Assembly: GCA_964589175.1 (NCBI GenBank)
Contig: CAZPRY010000008.1
Coordinates: 51,055 to 115,054, forward strand
DNA length: 64,000 nucleotides
Source of the DNA: CAZPRY01 sp964589175
GTDB taxonomy: Bacteria; Fidelibacterota; UBA2242
Direction of reading: 5' to 3'
Each line of letters starts with the position of its first letter. Within the stretch, counting starts at the first letter, position 1. Positions 41,746-50,877 of the stretch are shown in pieces. The translations under genes and the position numbers were made by a program. The notes beneath the pieces were generated by a model. That model saw only the letters and a list, made by a program, of their open reading frames with translations, searched no databases and was not told where the DNA came from.

Positions 41746-43813
41746 CGGGATACCTCACAATTCCCATGGATTTCAAATTAATATCCTGTGTAAGTTCGGA
41801 GTAGGCCAGAACCGCCAGGTTGGGGATGACCGGCTCAATAAAATTGCGGACAAAGCGCCGGATTTGCGGCGATACCAGCAGCACCGGACGATTTCCGCTC
41901 TGCACCATCTTGTGAATGGCTTCATCGATTGTGTTAAAGATACGATTTACCTGCTTCGGCGAAAATCCCAGATTCTGATATTTCCCGTTGTTGTTCTTCA
42001 CGCTTTCCATAATAGCGTCTTCCAGCCTGGGTTCCAGGGTCACAATATTCATGGTATTATCTTCATTTTTATAGCTGTCGCTGATTGTTTCGGCCAGCGC
42101 CGCACGTACATATTCCGTCAGATATTCGGGATCTTTGCTCAAGTGAGTGGAATCGGCGATGGTTTCCAGGATCATGACCAGGTTGCGAATGGGGATACGT
42201 TCCTTCAGCAGGTTCTTCAGAATCTGGTTTACGGTACCCAACGAAACAAGCTCCGGAATGAGCCCTTCGACCACCGCAGAATGGGTTTTCTTAAGATGAT
42301 CGATCATACGCTGGGTCTCCTGGCGGTTCAGGAGCTTATGGGCATCTTCGCGCAGGGCTTCCATTAAATGCGTAGCTACGATGGCCGGCGGTTCGACCAC
42401 CGTGAAACCGGCGATCTCAGCCTGTTCCTTCTGATTTTTTGAAATCCAAATCGCCGGCAGACCGAAAGTCGGTTCCTTCGTCTTGATGCCGTCAAGAGGG
42501 ATTCTCTCATCGGAGTTGATCACCAGATAGCGATCGATCATGATTTCGCCATGGGTGATGACGATACCGTATATTTTAAAAATATATTCGCTCGACTTCA
42601 GCTGGATGTTGTCGCGGATGCGGATCGGCGGAATGATCACTCCCAATTCAATCGCCAGGTTCTTGCGAATCGTTGAGATACGATTCAATAAATTCCCGCC
42701 CTGGTGTTCATCCACCAGCGGAATCAGCCCATAGCCGATCTCGATTTCGAACGGATCGGGATGCAGAAAATCTTCGATGTGTTCGGCCTCTTCAAATTTC
42801 TGAGCATCCTCGGCTTCCTGCTGCTCGGTCTCCTGCGTTACTTGGCCTTTACGAATCATATAGCCGCTGCCGACCAGTAGAACGGCGAGAAACGCGAAGG
42901 GCAGGAAGGGCAGTCCCGGCATGAATCCCAGAATGCCGAGAACGGCACTCGAGACGAAAATCGCTCTGGGTTGTCCGCTGACCTGGCGGGCGATATCGCT
43001 CCCCAGGCTGGAATCGGAACTGACCCGAGTGATGATGATGCCAGAGGCGGTGGAGATTACCAGGGCCGGAATCTGCGAAACCAGGCCGTCGCCGACGGTC
43101 AGAAGGGTGAATTTCGTAGCCGCTTCCGCAATCGGCAGCCCCATCTGCAGGATCCCGATCGCCAATCCGCCGATGATATTGATGGAAGTTATCAGCAGGC
43201 CCGCGATCGCGTCTCCCCTGACAAACTTGGAGGCGCCGTCCATCGCGCCGTAAAAATCGGCTTCCGCGGCGATCGACGCGCGCCTTTCGCGGGCTTCATT
43301 GTCGTCGATCAGGCCGGCATTCAAATCCGCGTCAATGGCCATCTGCTTGCCGGGCATGGCATCCAGGGTAAAGCGGGCCGACACTTCCGCAATGCGCGAG
43401 GCGCCTTTGGTAATAACCACAAAATTGATAATCACCAGGATTAAAAATATGACCGTGCCGACGACATAATTGCCCTGCACCACGAAGGAGCCGAAACTCT
43501 CGATGATTTCGCCGGCGTAACCATTGCCCAGGATCAGTCGCGTCGTCGCCACATTCAACGACAGGCGGAAAAGGGTAATGATCAACAGCAGCCCGGGAAA
43601 AACCGAAAATTCCAGCGGTCTGGAGATATAGAGCGCCATAAAAAGAATGATCAGGGCTCCGGTGATATTCATGGCAAGCAGCATATCGACCAGGAACGTC
43701 GGCAGGGGCAGAATCATCACTCCCAGGATCAGCACGATCAGGACGGCGATCCCGATGTTCCCGCTTCGCATCATCGCGGGCGATAAGCTGATTACTTTGC
43801 GATTAGCCGGCAT
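41735..43813 (-). CDS. flhA: Type III export gate protein FlhA
   Basis: A 692-residue protein with eight transmembrane helices in the N-terminal half (LPTFLVDMLLAMNITGALII, LEFSVFPGLLLIITLFRLSL, FRIP-like EVSARFTLDAMPGKQMAIDA) and a large cytoplasmic domain with GYGLIPLVD, RIRDNIQLKS and VVEPPAIVATHL. It is the major subunit of the export gate and docks chaperone-substrate complexes. Two start codons, 43819 and 43813, lie inside the last codons of flhB; I prefer 43813 for spacing. An upstream open frame of nearly 100 codons in flhB is out-of-frame coding. Confidence 0.94.
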   Translation of the reverse strand: MPANRKVISLSPAMMRSGNIGIAVLIVLILGVMILPLPTFLVDMLLAMNITGALIILFMALYISRPLEFSVFPGLLLIITLFRLSLNVATTRLILGNGYAGEIIESFGSFVVQGNYVVGTVIFLILVIINFVVITKGASRIAEVSARFTLDAMPGKQMAIDADLNAGLIDDNEARERRASIAAEADFYGAMDGASKFVRGDAIAGLLITSINIIGGLAIGILQMGLPIAEAATKFTLLTVGDGLVSQIPALVISTASGIIITRVSSDSSLGSDIARQVSGQPRAIFVSSAVLGILGFMPGLPFLPFAFLAVLLVGSGYMIRKGQVTQETEQQEAEDAQKFEEAEHIEDFLHPDPFEIEIGYGLIPLVDEHQGGNLLNRISTIRKNLAIELGVIIPPIRIRDNIQLKSSEYIFKIYGIVITHGEIMIDRYLVINSDERIPLDGIKTKEPTFGLPAIWISKNQKEQAEIAGFTVVEPPAIVATHLMEALREDAHKLLNRQETQRMIDHLKKTHSAVVEGLIPELVSLGTVNQILKNLLKERIPIRNLVMILETIADSTHLSKDPEYLTEYVRAALAETISDSYKNEDNTMNIVTLEPRLEDAIMESVKNNNGKYQNLGFSPKQVNRIFNTIDEAIHKMVQSGNRPVLLVSPQIRRFVRNFIEPVIPNLAVLAYSELTQDINLKSMGIVRYPDEN

Positions 43814-44900
43814 AAGCATACCCGGAATTTGAATACTTCGGATTCCCTTTGAGTTTATAAACCTGGGCCAGGATCTCGGCAACCGCCTGGTAATAAGCGG
43901 CCGGGATTTCCATACCCACTTCCAGATTTTCGAACATGCTGCGGGCCAGCATTCGATTCTCGACGATTGGCACACCGGCAGCCGCCGCAATCTCACGTAT
44001 CTTTTCGGCAATCTTGCGCTTGCCTTTCGCGATAACTTTCGGAGCATCCACTTTCGACTTCGGCTCGTAGCGCAGGGCGATGGCGATGTAAGTCGGGTTC
44101 GTAATGACAACCGTGGCCTTCGGAACCGCCGCCATCATGCGTCTGCGCGCGAGTTGCCGCTGCACCGAGCGGATCCGGCTTTTGGTCTCCGGATTTTCAT
44201 ACTGTTTCTGCTCGTCCTTGACCTCCTGCTTCGACATTTTCAGCTGCTTCTCGTAGTACCATTTTTGATAGAAAAAATCACCGGCCGCCAGCACCATCAG
44301 CGCCAGACCGATCTTGAGCACCAGTTCCGACATCATAAGGGTTATAAAGCGCATGGCCTCGCCGGTTGGAAAATCCGCCAGAAGCCAGAAATCCTCAATA
44401 TGCCTTTTAATGACAGCATAGGCAACCACACCCACGATCAGCATCTTAAAAACGCCCTTCACGAATTCGACCAGCGAGCGGGATGTGAAAAGTTTTTTGA
44501 CTCCCTCCACCGGGTTCAGGCGTTCGAATTTGGGCTCCAGCGCCTTAAAGGCAAAAACGAGTCCGCTCTGGGCGACATTGATTCCCACGCCGATCACCAT
44601 GATCACGAGCAGTAACGGCAGAAGCACCGGTAAAAGTGCCAGGAGGGTGCTGTTGATTTGCATCGGAAACGAGGCCGCCGTGATCAGTATTGTCGAGGAA
44701 CGGCTGTAGATCGAGGTCATGAATTGATCGATGAAGCGATACAGGCCCTGTGAGGCAAACCGCAGCATCAGGAAACCGGCGAATAATATTGCGACGGAAT
44801 TCACATCCATGCTGCGAAAAACATTACCCTCTTCCTGCGCCTTTTGGCGTCGGTGCGGGGTCGCTTTCTCGGTTTTGTCCTGGCCGCTCTTTTCTGCCAC
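43803..44900 (-). CDS. flhB: Type III export switch protein FlhB, with NPTY instead of NPTH
   Basis: A 365-residue protein with four transmembrane helices and a cytoplasmic autoprotease domain. N-terminal DKTEKATPHRRQKAQEEGNV and central KQEVKDEQKQYENPE are diagnostic. The autocleavage site normally reads N-P-T-H; here it is N268-P269-T270-Y271 followed by IAIALRY. Asn and Pro are retained, so cleavage may still occur, but the His that helps the reaction is Tyr. FlhB switches export from rod/hook to filament substrates. Confidence 0.94.
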   Translation of the reverse strand: MAEKSGQDKTEKATPHRRQKAQEEGNVFRSMDVNSVAILFAGFLMLRFASQGLYRFIDQFMTSIYSRSSTILITAASFPMQINSTLLALLPVLLPLLLVIMVIGVGINVAQSGLVFAFKALEPKFERLNPVEGVKKLFTSRSLVEFVKGVFKMLIVGVVAYAVIKRHIEDFWLLADFPTGEAMRFITLMMSELVLKIGLALMVLAAGDFFYQKWYYEKQLKMSKQEVKDEQKQYENPETKSRIRSVQRQLARRRMMAAVPKATVVITNPTYIAIALRYEPKSKVDAPKVIAKGKRKIAEKIREIAAAAGVPIVENRMLARSMFENLEVGMEIPAAYYQAVAEILAQVYKLKGNPKYSNSGYAYAG

Positions 44901-44902
44901 GT

Positions 44903-45691
44903 TCAGGCTCCACTCAACTGGTACAGGATACTGCCAAGGTAATTCACCAGCTGGCTGTAAATCGATTGAAACAACATCTCAAAAATATTTAAAGAGGAGA
45001 TAAGCGCGAACATGCCCACGCATAACTTTAAGGGCAGTGCCACAAAATAGACATTCATCTGCGGCATGACCCGGGCTACCAGCGCCAGGCCGGCGTCAAC
45101 GATCATAAGCAGCGCAATGACCGGAATGGCCAGACGCACGGCGATTATGAACATACGGGATCCGCCAAGAACAATATTCTGCGCCAGCGGACTGGAGAAC
45201 ACACCCTCGCCCGGCGGCACCGTCGTAAAATTCTGGACCATGATTCTGATCAGGAAATGATGCCCGTTGAAGCTGAGGAAGTAAACCATCAGCAGCATCG
45301 TCCAGAACTGGCTGATGATCGGCACCTGCTGTTCGCTGGCCGGATCGAAGACATTGGCCATGGCCAATCCGATCTGGCGCGCCGCAAATTCACCGGCAAT
45401 CGTAAATCCTTCGAAAATCAGTTTGGCGCCGAAACCGATGATCAGGCCGATCATCAATTCTCTGGCGATGTAGTAAATCAGTTGGGGCACGGCCTGAATC
45501 GAAACCATCGCTGTTTGCGGCAGCATCGGCAAGACGATGGCGGCCAGCAGCAGTGCGAACAGGATGCGAATCCGGGGAAGCACCGCGGCATAGCTCAGAA
45601 TCGGCAGGGTGATCGCCATTCCCGACAGGCGGATAAACACCAGCAAATATTGCGGCAACCATCTCTGCAGCCAGGCTGTCATTTCAGCCAT
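44903..45691 (-). CDS. fliR: Export gate protein FliR
   Basis: A 262-residue membrane protein with six hydrophobic segments and the FliR motifs ELMIGLIIGFGAKLIFEGF, AARQIGLAMANVFDP and LPLKLCVGMFALISSL. With FliP and FliQ it forms the export pore. Two bp before flhB. Confidence 0.94.
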   Translation of the reverse strand: MAEMTAWLQRWLPQYLLVFIRLSGMAITLPILSYAAVLPRIRILFALLLAAIVLPMLPQTAMVSIQAVPQLIYYIARELMIGLIIGFGAKLIFEGFTIAGEFAARQIGLAMANVFDPASEQQVPIISQFWTMLLMVYFLSFNGHHFLIRIMVQNFTTVPPGEGVFSSPLAQNIVLGGSRMFIIAVRLAIPVIALLMIVDAGLALVARVMPQMNVYFVALPLKLCVGMFALISSLNIFEMLFQSIYSQLVNYLGSILYQLSGA

Positions 45692-45693
45692 CT

Positions 45694-45963
45694 CTAATTC
45701 CCCAACAGTTGAATCTGATTAAATATATTGATCGTAAAATCCAAAATGATATCCATAAACCACGGCATAAACAGCAGGATAATCAACCCCACCACGGCCA
45801 TCTTCGGGATAAAGGTCAGAGTCATTTCGTGGATTTGGGTAATCGCCTGAAAAATTGCCACCAGCAGCCCCACGACCAACCCGGCTCCCAGGATCGGAAA
45901 CAAGACGTAAACCGCCGTCAGCAAGGTTTCGCGACTGATATAAATGACATAATCCATCGTCAT
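45694..45963 (-). CDS. fliQ: Export gate protein FliQ
   Basis: An 89-residue protein with two transmembrane helices and the FliQ pattern ETLLTAVYVLFPILGAGLVV, LLVAIFQAITQIHEMTLTFI and PKMAVVGLIILLFMPW. The ATG at 45963 is two bp after the fliP stop; further upstream codons overlap fliP. Confidence 0.94.
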   Translation of the reverse strand: MTMDYVIYISRETLLTAVYVLFPILGAGLVVGLLVAIFQAITQIHEMTLTFIPKMAVVGLIILLFMPWFMDIILDFTINIFNQIQLLGN

Positions 45964-45965
45964 AA

Positions 45966-46760
45966 TTACATAAATCCTTTCACCAGAGATTCCACAATCA
46001 GGTACCATCCGTCAACCAGCACGAAGAGCAGCAGTTTAAACGGCATCGAGATAATTACCGGTGGTAACATCATCATGCCCAGCGCCAGCAGCACGCTGGA
46101 AATAACCATATCGATCAGCAGCATCGGCAGGTAGAGCAAAAATCCGATTTGAAACGCCGTCTTGATCTCACTGATCATAAAAGCCGGAATCACGCAGGTC
46201 ATGGGACATTCTTCGCGGGTGGCCGGTTTCAGGTCCGGCGACATGTTCAGGAAAAGGCCCAGATCTTTCTCCCGTGTCTGCCGCAACATAAAGGCCTTCA
46301 GCGGTTTGACGGCCTCCTTAACGGCCGCATCCTGGCTTATTTTTTCGCTGACGTAAGGTTGGAGCGCATTCGTATTGATTTCCGTAAAAACCGGCCGCAT
46401 GATAAAAAAGGTCATGAAAAGCGCCAGCCCGACCAGAATTTGATTGGTGGGCACGGTCTGGGTCGCCAGCGCCGAACGCAGGAAATGGAAGACGATAATG
46501 ATCCGCAGAAAGGAGGTCATCATAATCAGAATGGACGGCGCCAGCGAGAGAATTGTCAGCAAAAACAGGATTTGCAGCGTCTGCACAAAATCCGACGGCT
46601 GGCCGGCTTTTTCCACTCCCAGGGTAATTTTGGGCAGGATTGACTGCGCCATCAACAGACACGGCAGGAAAACCAGCAGCAGTATGATTGCGGCCTTCCG
46701 GCACCGGTCACGGGTCAATCTTCTTCTCTTCAATTGCGGTCTTGGGCAGCTACGGCGCAT
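45966..46760 (-). CDS. fliP: Export gate protein FliP
   Basis: A 264-residue protein with a signal peptide (basic start, then AAIILLLVFLPCLLMAQ) and the FliP core LTILSLAPSILIMMTSFLRI, PTNQILVGLALFMTFFIM, CVIPAFMISEIKTAFQIGF and LLLFVLVDGWYLIVESL. Five copies form the pore with FliQ and FliR. Confidence 0.95.
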   Translation of the reverse strand: MRRSCPRPQLKRRRLTRDRCRKAAIILLLVFLPCLLMAQSILPKITLGVEKAGQPSDFVQTLQILFLLTILSLAPSILIMMTSFLRIIIVFHFLRSALATQTVPTNQILVGLALFMTFFIMRPVFTEINTNALQPYVSEKISQDAAVKEAVKPLKAFMLRQTREKDLGLFLNMSPDLKPATREECPMTCVIPAFMISEIKTAFQIGFLLYLPMLLIDMVISSVLLALGMMMLPPVIISMPFKLLLFVLVDGWYLIVESLVKGFM

Positions 46761-46779
46761 CTAGACTCTGAATCCTTGA

Positions 46780-47268
46780 TTATATTTTTCGTTTCGGATA
46801 TTCGGGCGTCGGATCTTCACTACAGGGATTCTCACTCAGGCGCTGGATTCCGCTGTCGGTAACGCCCAGCAGCAACTGCTTCTTCCCAAATTTCACCACC
46901 AGCAGAGATGATCGCGGCCCGAGGTACTTGCGGCCGATAATGTTGAGATCGTAGGAATCGGGTATGTCCGATTTCTGACGCCTGCGATATATTCTGGATA
47001 TAGCCAGAATCATTACGATAATCATGGCCGTCACAACCATTGTTCTCAGAATATATCTTCCGAAATGGCCGGAATCCGTTCTCTGGAGAGCGAGTTTCTG
47101 TTCGCCGTCGTCGGACGACTTCTGGACGACCGTACTCGTATTCGGATGAGACGCAGGCGGATAGGTATAGATCAGCACCAGTCCGATAATCGCGATGACG
47201 AAGAACAGGAGCGCCTGCCCTTTCGAGCCTTTTTGGGTCGGTTTAGACCATAGATTAAACACACTCAC
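46780..47268 (-). CDS. fliO: Flagellar biosynthesis protein FliO
   Basis: A 162-residue protein with two hydrophobic segments (about 18-36 and 70-90) and the FliO domain IIGRKYLGPRSSLLVVKFGK, QLLLGVTDSGIQRLSE. FliO stabilises FliP during pore assembly. Position between fliN and fliP confirms the name. The second helix is the FliO-family membrane helix, and the first may be a signal anchor. Confidence 0.88.
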   Translation of the reverse strand: MSVFNLWSKPTQKGSKGQALLFFVIAIIGLVLIYTYPPASHPNTSTVVQKSSDDGEQKLALQRTDSGHFGRYILRTMVVTAMIIVMILAISRIYRRRQKSDIPDSYDLNIIGRKYLGPRSSLLVVKFGKKQLLLGVTDSGIQRLSENPCSEDPTPEYPKRKI

Positions 47269-48140
47269 TCCAGACTTTTAATTCTTTCGGTGGGACTGAC
47301 CAGTTGCGTGATGCGAATACCGAAATGGTCGTCGACAACCACCACTTCCCCTTCAGCCAGTTTATGCCCGTTAACGTAAATATCCAGCAGATCGCCGGCT
47401 GCCCGATCCAGTTCGATAACCGAACCGCGCCCCAGTTTGAGAATGTCGCGGACATACATGTTGCGTGTGCCCAATTCGACGGTCACTTCCAGTTCGACAT
47501 CCAGCAACAGATCGATATTTCCGGGTTGCTCGAAATTGGATCCAGCAGCATCAAAGGAATTCAGGCTGGCAACGTTAAAAGGTTCTGTCTCACCGGACCG
47601 ATTTCTGGCAGTTTTACCGCCGGGGTTGCCGTTCTTTTCACGAGCGCGAACATAGTGATTGACGTCGCAGTTCAGATCGCCCAATTCCAGGCCATACTTC
47701 CAGCAGGCCGGGTCCGTATCGCTCTGGAATTCCATAGCCGCCTCCGCAGAATTCACGATTGTCACGGCCTTGAGATGGGCCTCTGAACTGGCGGCGAATT
47801 TGCGTATCGACTCCCCGATAAATGCTTCGATACGTTTTAAATCCGGCGCAGTAGAATGACCCTTCGCAGCCTTCCCGCTGCCTTCACTCATTCTTTGCAG
47901 CAACTCATCGGGAACGGAGACGACATGCTCCAATTCGACGGGACCGCCGGTGTTCAAAAGGACATAGAGGCGTGGAAAAGTCTCCCCGGTAACGATCTCA
48001 TCCACCCCGGTTGCATATGGAGTTGTAGCAGAAATACTGCATTTTAGATTGAAAGTGTTCCCGAATTCCGAGCACACGCGCGGCAGTAGTTCGGCGATTT
48101 TATCTTTTAATTGACGCTGGATAGCCTGCTTGTTCATCAT
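47265..48140 (-). CDS. fliN: Flagellar motor switch protein FliN (long form)
   Basis: A 291-residue protein, about twice normal FliN. The C-terminal SpoA domain (about 205-285) has LLLDVELEVTVELGTRNMYV, DILKLGRGSVIELDR, and VNGHKLAEGEVVVVDDHFGI. The N-terminal 190 residues form a separate, unrecognised region (ELLPRVCSEFGNTF; SIRKFAASSEAHLKAVTIV), which places it near FliY-like proteins, but I see no CheC phosphatase motif. It forms the C ring with FliM and FliG and aids export. Confidence 0.9.
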   Translation of the reverse strand: MMNKQAIQRQLKDKIAELLPRVCSEFGNTFNLKCSISATTPYATGVDEIVTGETFPRLYVLLNTGGPVELEHVVSVPDELLQRMSEGSGKAAKGHSTAPDLKRIEAFIGESIRKFAASSEAHLKAVTIVNSAEAAMEFQSDTDPACWKYGLELGDLNCDVNHYVRAREKNGNPGGKTARNRSGETEPFNVASLNSFDAAGSNFEQPGNIDLLLDVELEVTVELGTRNMYVRDILKLGRGSVIELDRAAGDLLDIYVNGHKLAEGEVVVVDDHFGIRITQLVSPTERIKSLE

Positions 48141-49117
48141 AGTTCATCTCTCCTGAGTACATTTTGAATTCGAACGGCGTAATTACCGCCCCGCTCGCCA
48201 ATCGAGGCCTCATACTTGCGGCATTTATGAATATAGATTGGAATCTGGTCGTGTATTCGCGAATCGAGCTGCACGATATCGCCGACTTTCATGTTGACCA
48301 CATCGCGCAATGATAAATTGCTTTTACCCAAATGGGCCTTTACCCTGATCTGGGTTGCGTTGAGGTTCGCGGCAATCTGCCTATGCTCTTCCTCAGAAAT
48401 ATTGCGTCTACCAAAGAGGAGTTTCTCCTGCGATTCGGTTTTGGAGATCAGGCTGGAGATCCATAAGTAGGGGTAGCAGATATTGATAAAAGACTTCTCG
48501 CCGTGGATCTTGATCTGAGTCGTAATCGTAATGACCGGTTCCGATGAGGGCACAATCTGCACGAATTCGGGATTGCTTTCGAATTTATTGAACAGACACT
48601 CGAATTCTTTGACAGAGCGCCAGTTCTTTGAAATTTCGAATGCAATACGGTCCACGATGCGCTTCATGATGCGGCGCTCGATAATCGAAATCGAGCGGGG
48701 ATTATCGATAAACTTGCCCTTGCCGCCGAATAATCTCTCGACGATAAAAACCACAAATTGCGGTGTAATATCCAGGACAAACTGGGAAAAGGGCTGATCG
48801 ATCTCGCCGACATAGGTAGCACAGGGCACAGAAATTGAACGCATGAATTCGGAATACATCAGTTGCTCCACGGCCACCAATTCAATATCGATAATCATCC
48901 GCAATTGCGCCGATAAATACATGCTCAGGTTGCGCACCAGGCTCTCGTGAATATTTTCCAGCAGTCGAATCTGTTCTTTGGAAACCAGATTGGGGTGCCG
49001 GAAATCATAGGACATCACCTCGTGCGTCGCCGGTGAGCCGCCATCATTGGCGCTTGACTCACCCGGCACGGCCGAAAGCAGAGCATCAATTTCTTCCTGG
49101 GACAGCATCTTGTTCAT
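48137..49117 (-). CDS. fliM: Flagellar motor switch protein FliM
   Basis: A 326-residue protein. It opens MNKMLSQEEIDALLSAVPGE, the conserved CheY-P binding start, so I chose 49117 over 49138. The middle domain has YLSAQLRMIIDIELVAVEQL and LDITPQFVVFIVERLFGGKG, and the C-terminal SpoA domain has LSLRDVVNMKVGDIVQLDSR. Located after fliL and overlapping fliN by 4 bp. Confidence 0.95.
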   Translation of the reverse strand: MNKMLSQEEIDALLSAVPGESSANDGGSPATHEVMSYDFRHPNLVSKEQIRLLENIHESLVRNLSMYLSAQLRMIIDIELVAVEQLMYSEFMRSISVPCATYVGEIDQPFSQFVLDITPQFVVFIVERLFGGKGKFIDNPRSISIIERRIMKRIVDRIAFEISKNWRSVKEFECLFNKFESNPEFVQIVPSSEPVITITTQIKIHGEKSFINICYPYLWISSLISKTESQEKLLFGRRNISEEEHRQIAANLNATQIRVKAHLGKSNLSLRDVVNMKVGDIVQLDSRIHDQIPIYIHKCRKYEASIGERGGNYAVRIQNVLRRDEL

Positions 49118-49140
49118 AGAATTTTTCCCGGCTTCCATTC

Positions 49141-49704
49141 CTATTGCAACACCAGGGTCAGATAGTAAAGGCTATCAATTTTCCCGGTGTTGAGTCTGCG
49201 GTTGATTAACTCAATCAGGTCGGTCCGCGAAGTCTCCTGAAACGAGAGGTCCAAAATCTGTTCGGAACTGTATTTACGAAGGTAGGAAATTGTCAAGTCC
49301 CTGATCTGAGGTTCCCGCATTTTAATCTCTTCGATGACCTGTTCCTCGTGGGTCTCAACTGCAAATTCCATCAGGATAAACCGCAATCCGCGGGATGCAA
49401 ATGTATTCACCGTCAGGTCTTTGATCGTATAGATCATGCCCATTTGCTTTTTGTTTTTTACGTTCCTGGATGATTCCTCGACACTTTCCTTCTCCGCCTT
49501 GAATTCCTGGTAACGCGGCAGCAGGTAGGTTTTCGTGAGGTAATAGGCACCGAACGAGAGCGTGGGAATCAACAAAACGCAAAGAATAATTTTAAGCAGT
49601 TTGCCGCTTTTTTGCGGGACGGCGTTCTGCGCGGTCTGCTGATCCGTCGCTCCCCGGTCATTGCCTGCTTCGGAACCCATATTTGTTTTGGCATTTGAAT
49701 CCAT
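49141..49704 (-). CDS. fliL: Basal body-associated protein FliL
   Basis: A 187-residue single-pass protein: cytoplasmic, disordered N terminus, transmembrane helix (about residues 36-58, LLKIILCVLLIPTLSFGAYY) and a periplasmic stomatin-like FliL domain (YTIKDLTVNTFASRGLRFIL; IRDLTISYLRKYSSEQILDL). It interacts with the stator. The ATG at 49704 gives a proper start; two GTG codons precede it. First gene of the fliL-M-N-O-P-Q-R-flhBAFG-fliA operon. Confidence 0.92.
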   Translation of the reverse strand: MDSNAKTNMGSEAGNDRGATDQQTAQNAVPQKSGKLLKIILCVLLIPTLSFGAYYLTKTYLLPRYQEFKAEKESVEESSRNVKNKKQMGMIYTIKDLTVNTFASRGLRFILMEFAVETHEEQVIEEIKMREPQIRDLTISYLRKYSSEQILDLSFQETSRTDLIELINRRLNTGKIDSLYYLTLVLQ

Positions 49705-49746
49705 AACCACCACCCGATTTTTTATTCATTACGTCAACCGGGAAAA

Positions 49747-49762
49747 CTCAAATTCCATGCCA
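49747..49762 (-). promoter_or_regulatory. Predicted sigma54 (-24/-12) promoter of fliL operon
   Basis: Minus strand TGGCATGGAATTTGAG with ten bases between GG and GA. Predicted start near 49737, about 33 bases before fliL. Confidence 0.55.
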
Positions 49763-50015
49763 TCGTTTTCACGAAACAGATAATCCTATTTTGAAATATT
49801 AATTGACGTTTGGAAGTGACCTAAACCGGCGAATACCACGCGATTTCAGACGCTTTCCCGAAGCGGAATTTCAGCGCAGTTCGTCGGTTTCCGTCGGTAA
49901 AATCGATTCTTTAAGGAAATTTTTCTTAAGTAACGACTCAGCCGAAGCTAAGCGGGAGGCTCACTTGCTGATTAACCCGTCTCAGGCTACGAAATATTCA
50001 CCCATCGGATTGCAC

Positions 50016-50030
50016 GGGAAAATATTTCCC
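50016..50030. promoter_or_regulatory. Quasi-palindrome, candidate activator site or motB terminator
   Basis: GGGAAAATATTTCCC lies 286 bp upstream of the predicted fliL start and 123 bp past the motB stop. A half site GAAATATTC is at 49991. Apart from these and the promoter, 49705-50152 has no gene that I can support. Confidence 0.5.
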
Positions 50031-50152
50031 TCTTCTCTGCTCTTTTTTTCCTTCGGAATGCGCCGAGACGGCTTTATGATTGGGTTCTGTGAAATTTTTC
50101 TTGAACGGCTATGCGGGAAGAATATGAATCCCGGAACGATGCGAATCGCGGA

Positions 50153-50851
50153 TCATTTCCAGGTCACCAGAAATTCGACCCGCCGGTTCCTGCCGCGGTT
50201 TTCAGGTGTGATATTTGGAACCACCGGCCGAAATTCGGAATAACCGGTCGCCCCCAGCATCTCGGCCGGCACACCGGCTTCGCCAATCATATAACGCACG
50301 ACATTGACGGCGCGGCTAGTCGACAATTCCCAATTGGAAGGGAACCTCGGGCTATTGATCGGAACATTGTCCGTGTGACCGCTGACCAGGACATTCTCGG
50401 CTTTTTCCCGGATGATCTTGGCAACCAGGTTGAGGATCGGATAGGCTTCCGGTTTCAATTCGGATTTCCCGAGATCAAACAGCACGCGATCGCCGAGCTG
50501 GATCAGAATCCCATTCTCGTTGAAATCGATATTCATTTCGTTTTCAATCCCGAGTTCTTTGGCTTTCTTTTCCAGGCTGAGGACGCTTTCGTAGAGTTCC
50601 TTTCTCTCTAAAATATCCTCCGGTTGCGGACTCGTGGAATTGACCGGGCGCGGCGAAGGGCTGGCATTCAGCACACCCAGGGCGCCGCGCAGCGATTTGG
50701 CCGCCATCGCGAACTTGATCTCGTCCATATTGGAGAAGGACAGCAACAGAACGAAAAAGGTCAGCAGGAGCGTCATCATATCCGAGAAGGTGGTCATCCA
50801 CGCCGGTGATGACGGCTCCTGGTTTTCTTCGATTTCCTTCTTTTCGCCCAT
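50153..50851 (-). CDS. motB: Stator protein MotB
   Basis: A 232-residue protein: short cytoplasmic start, one transmembrane helix (about 25-42, DMMTLLLTFFVLLLSF) in which D24 is the proton- or sodium-binding residue, a linker and an OmpA-like peptidoglycan-binding domain with VSGHTDNVPI and LSTSRAVNVVRYMI, NRRVEFLVTW. With MotA it makes the torque-generating stator. Last gene of the flgB operon. Confidence 0.95.
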   Translation of the reverse strand: MGEKKEIEENQEPSSPAWMTTFSDMMTLLLTFFVLLLSFSNMDEIKFAMAAKSLRGALGVLNASPSPRPVNSTSPQPEDILERKELYESVLSLEKKAKELGIENEMNIDFNENGILIQLGDRVLFDLGKSELKPEAYPILNLVAKIIREKAENVLVSGHTDNVPINSPRFPSNWELSTSRAVNVVRYMIGEAGVPAEMLGATGYSEFRPVVPNITPENRGRNRRVEFLVTWK

Positions 50852-50877
50852 TGTATTCGCTCCCTTATCCCCAGACT

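Noticed and set aside
43814..44110. N-terminal extension of flhA by nearly 100 codons
   Set aside because: It is flhB read in another frame; its Arg/Ser-rich composition is unlike FlhA, and conserved FlhA sequence begins after 43813.
49861..50060. c-di-GMP or other riboswitch upstream of fliL, and likewise at 15.7 kb
   Set aside because: No conserved GEMM core or other known riboswitch core could be aligned; only short hairpins seen.
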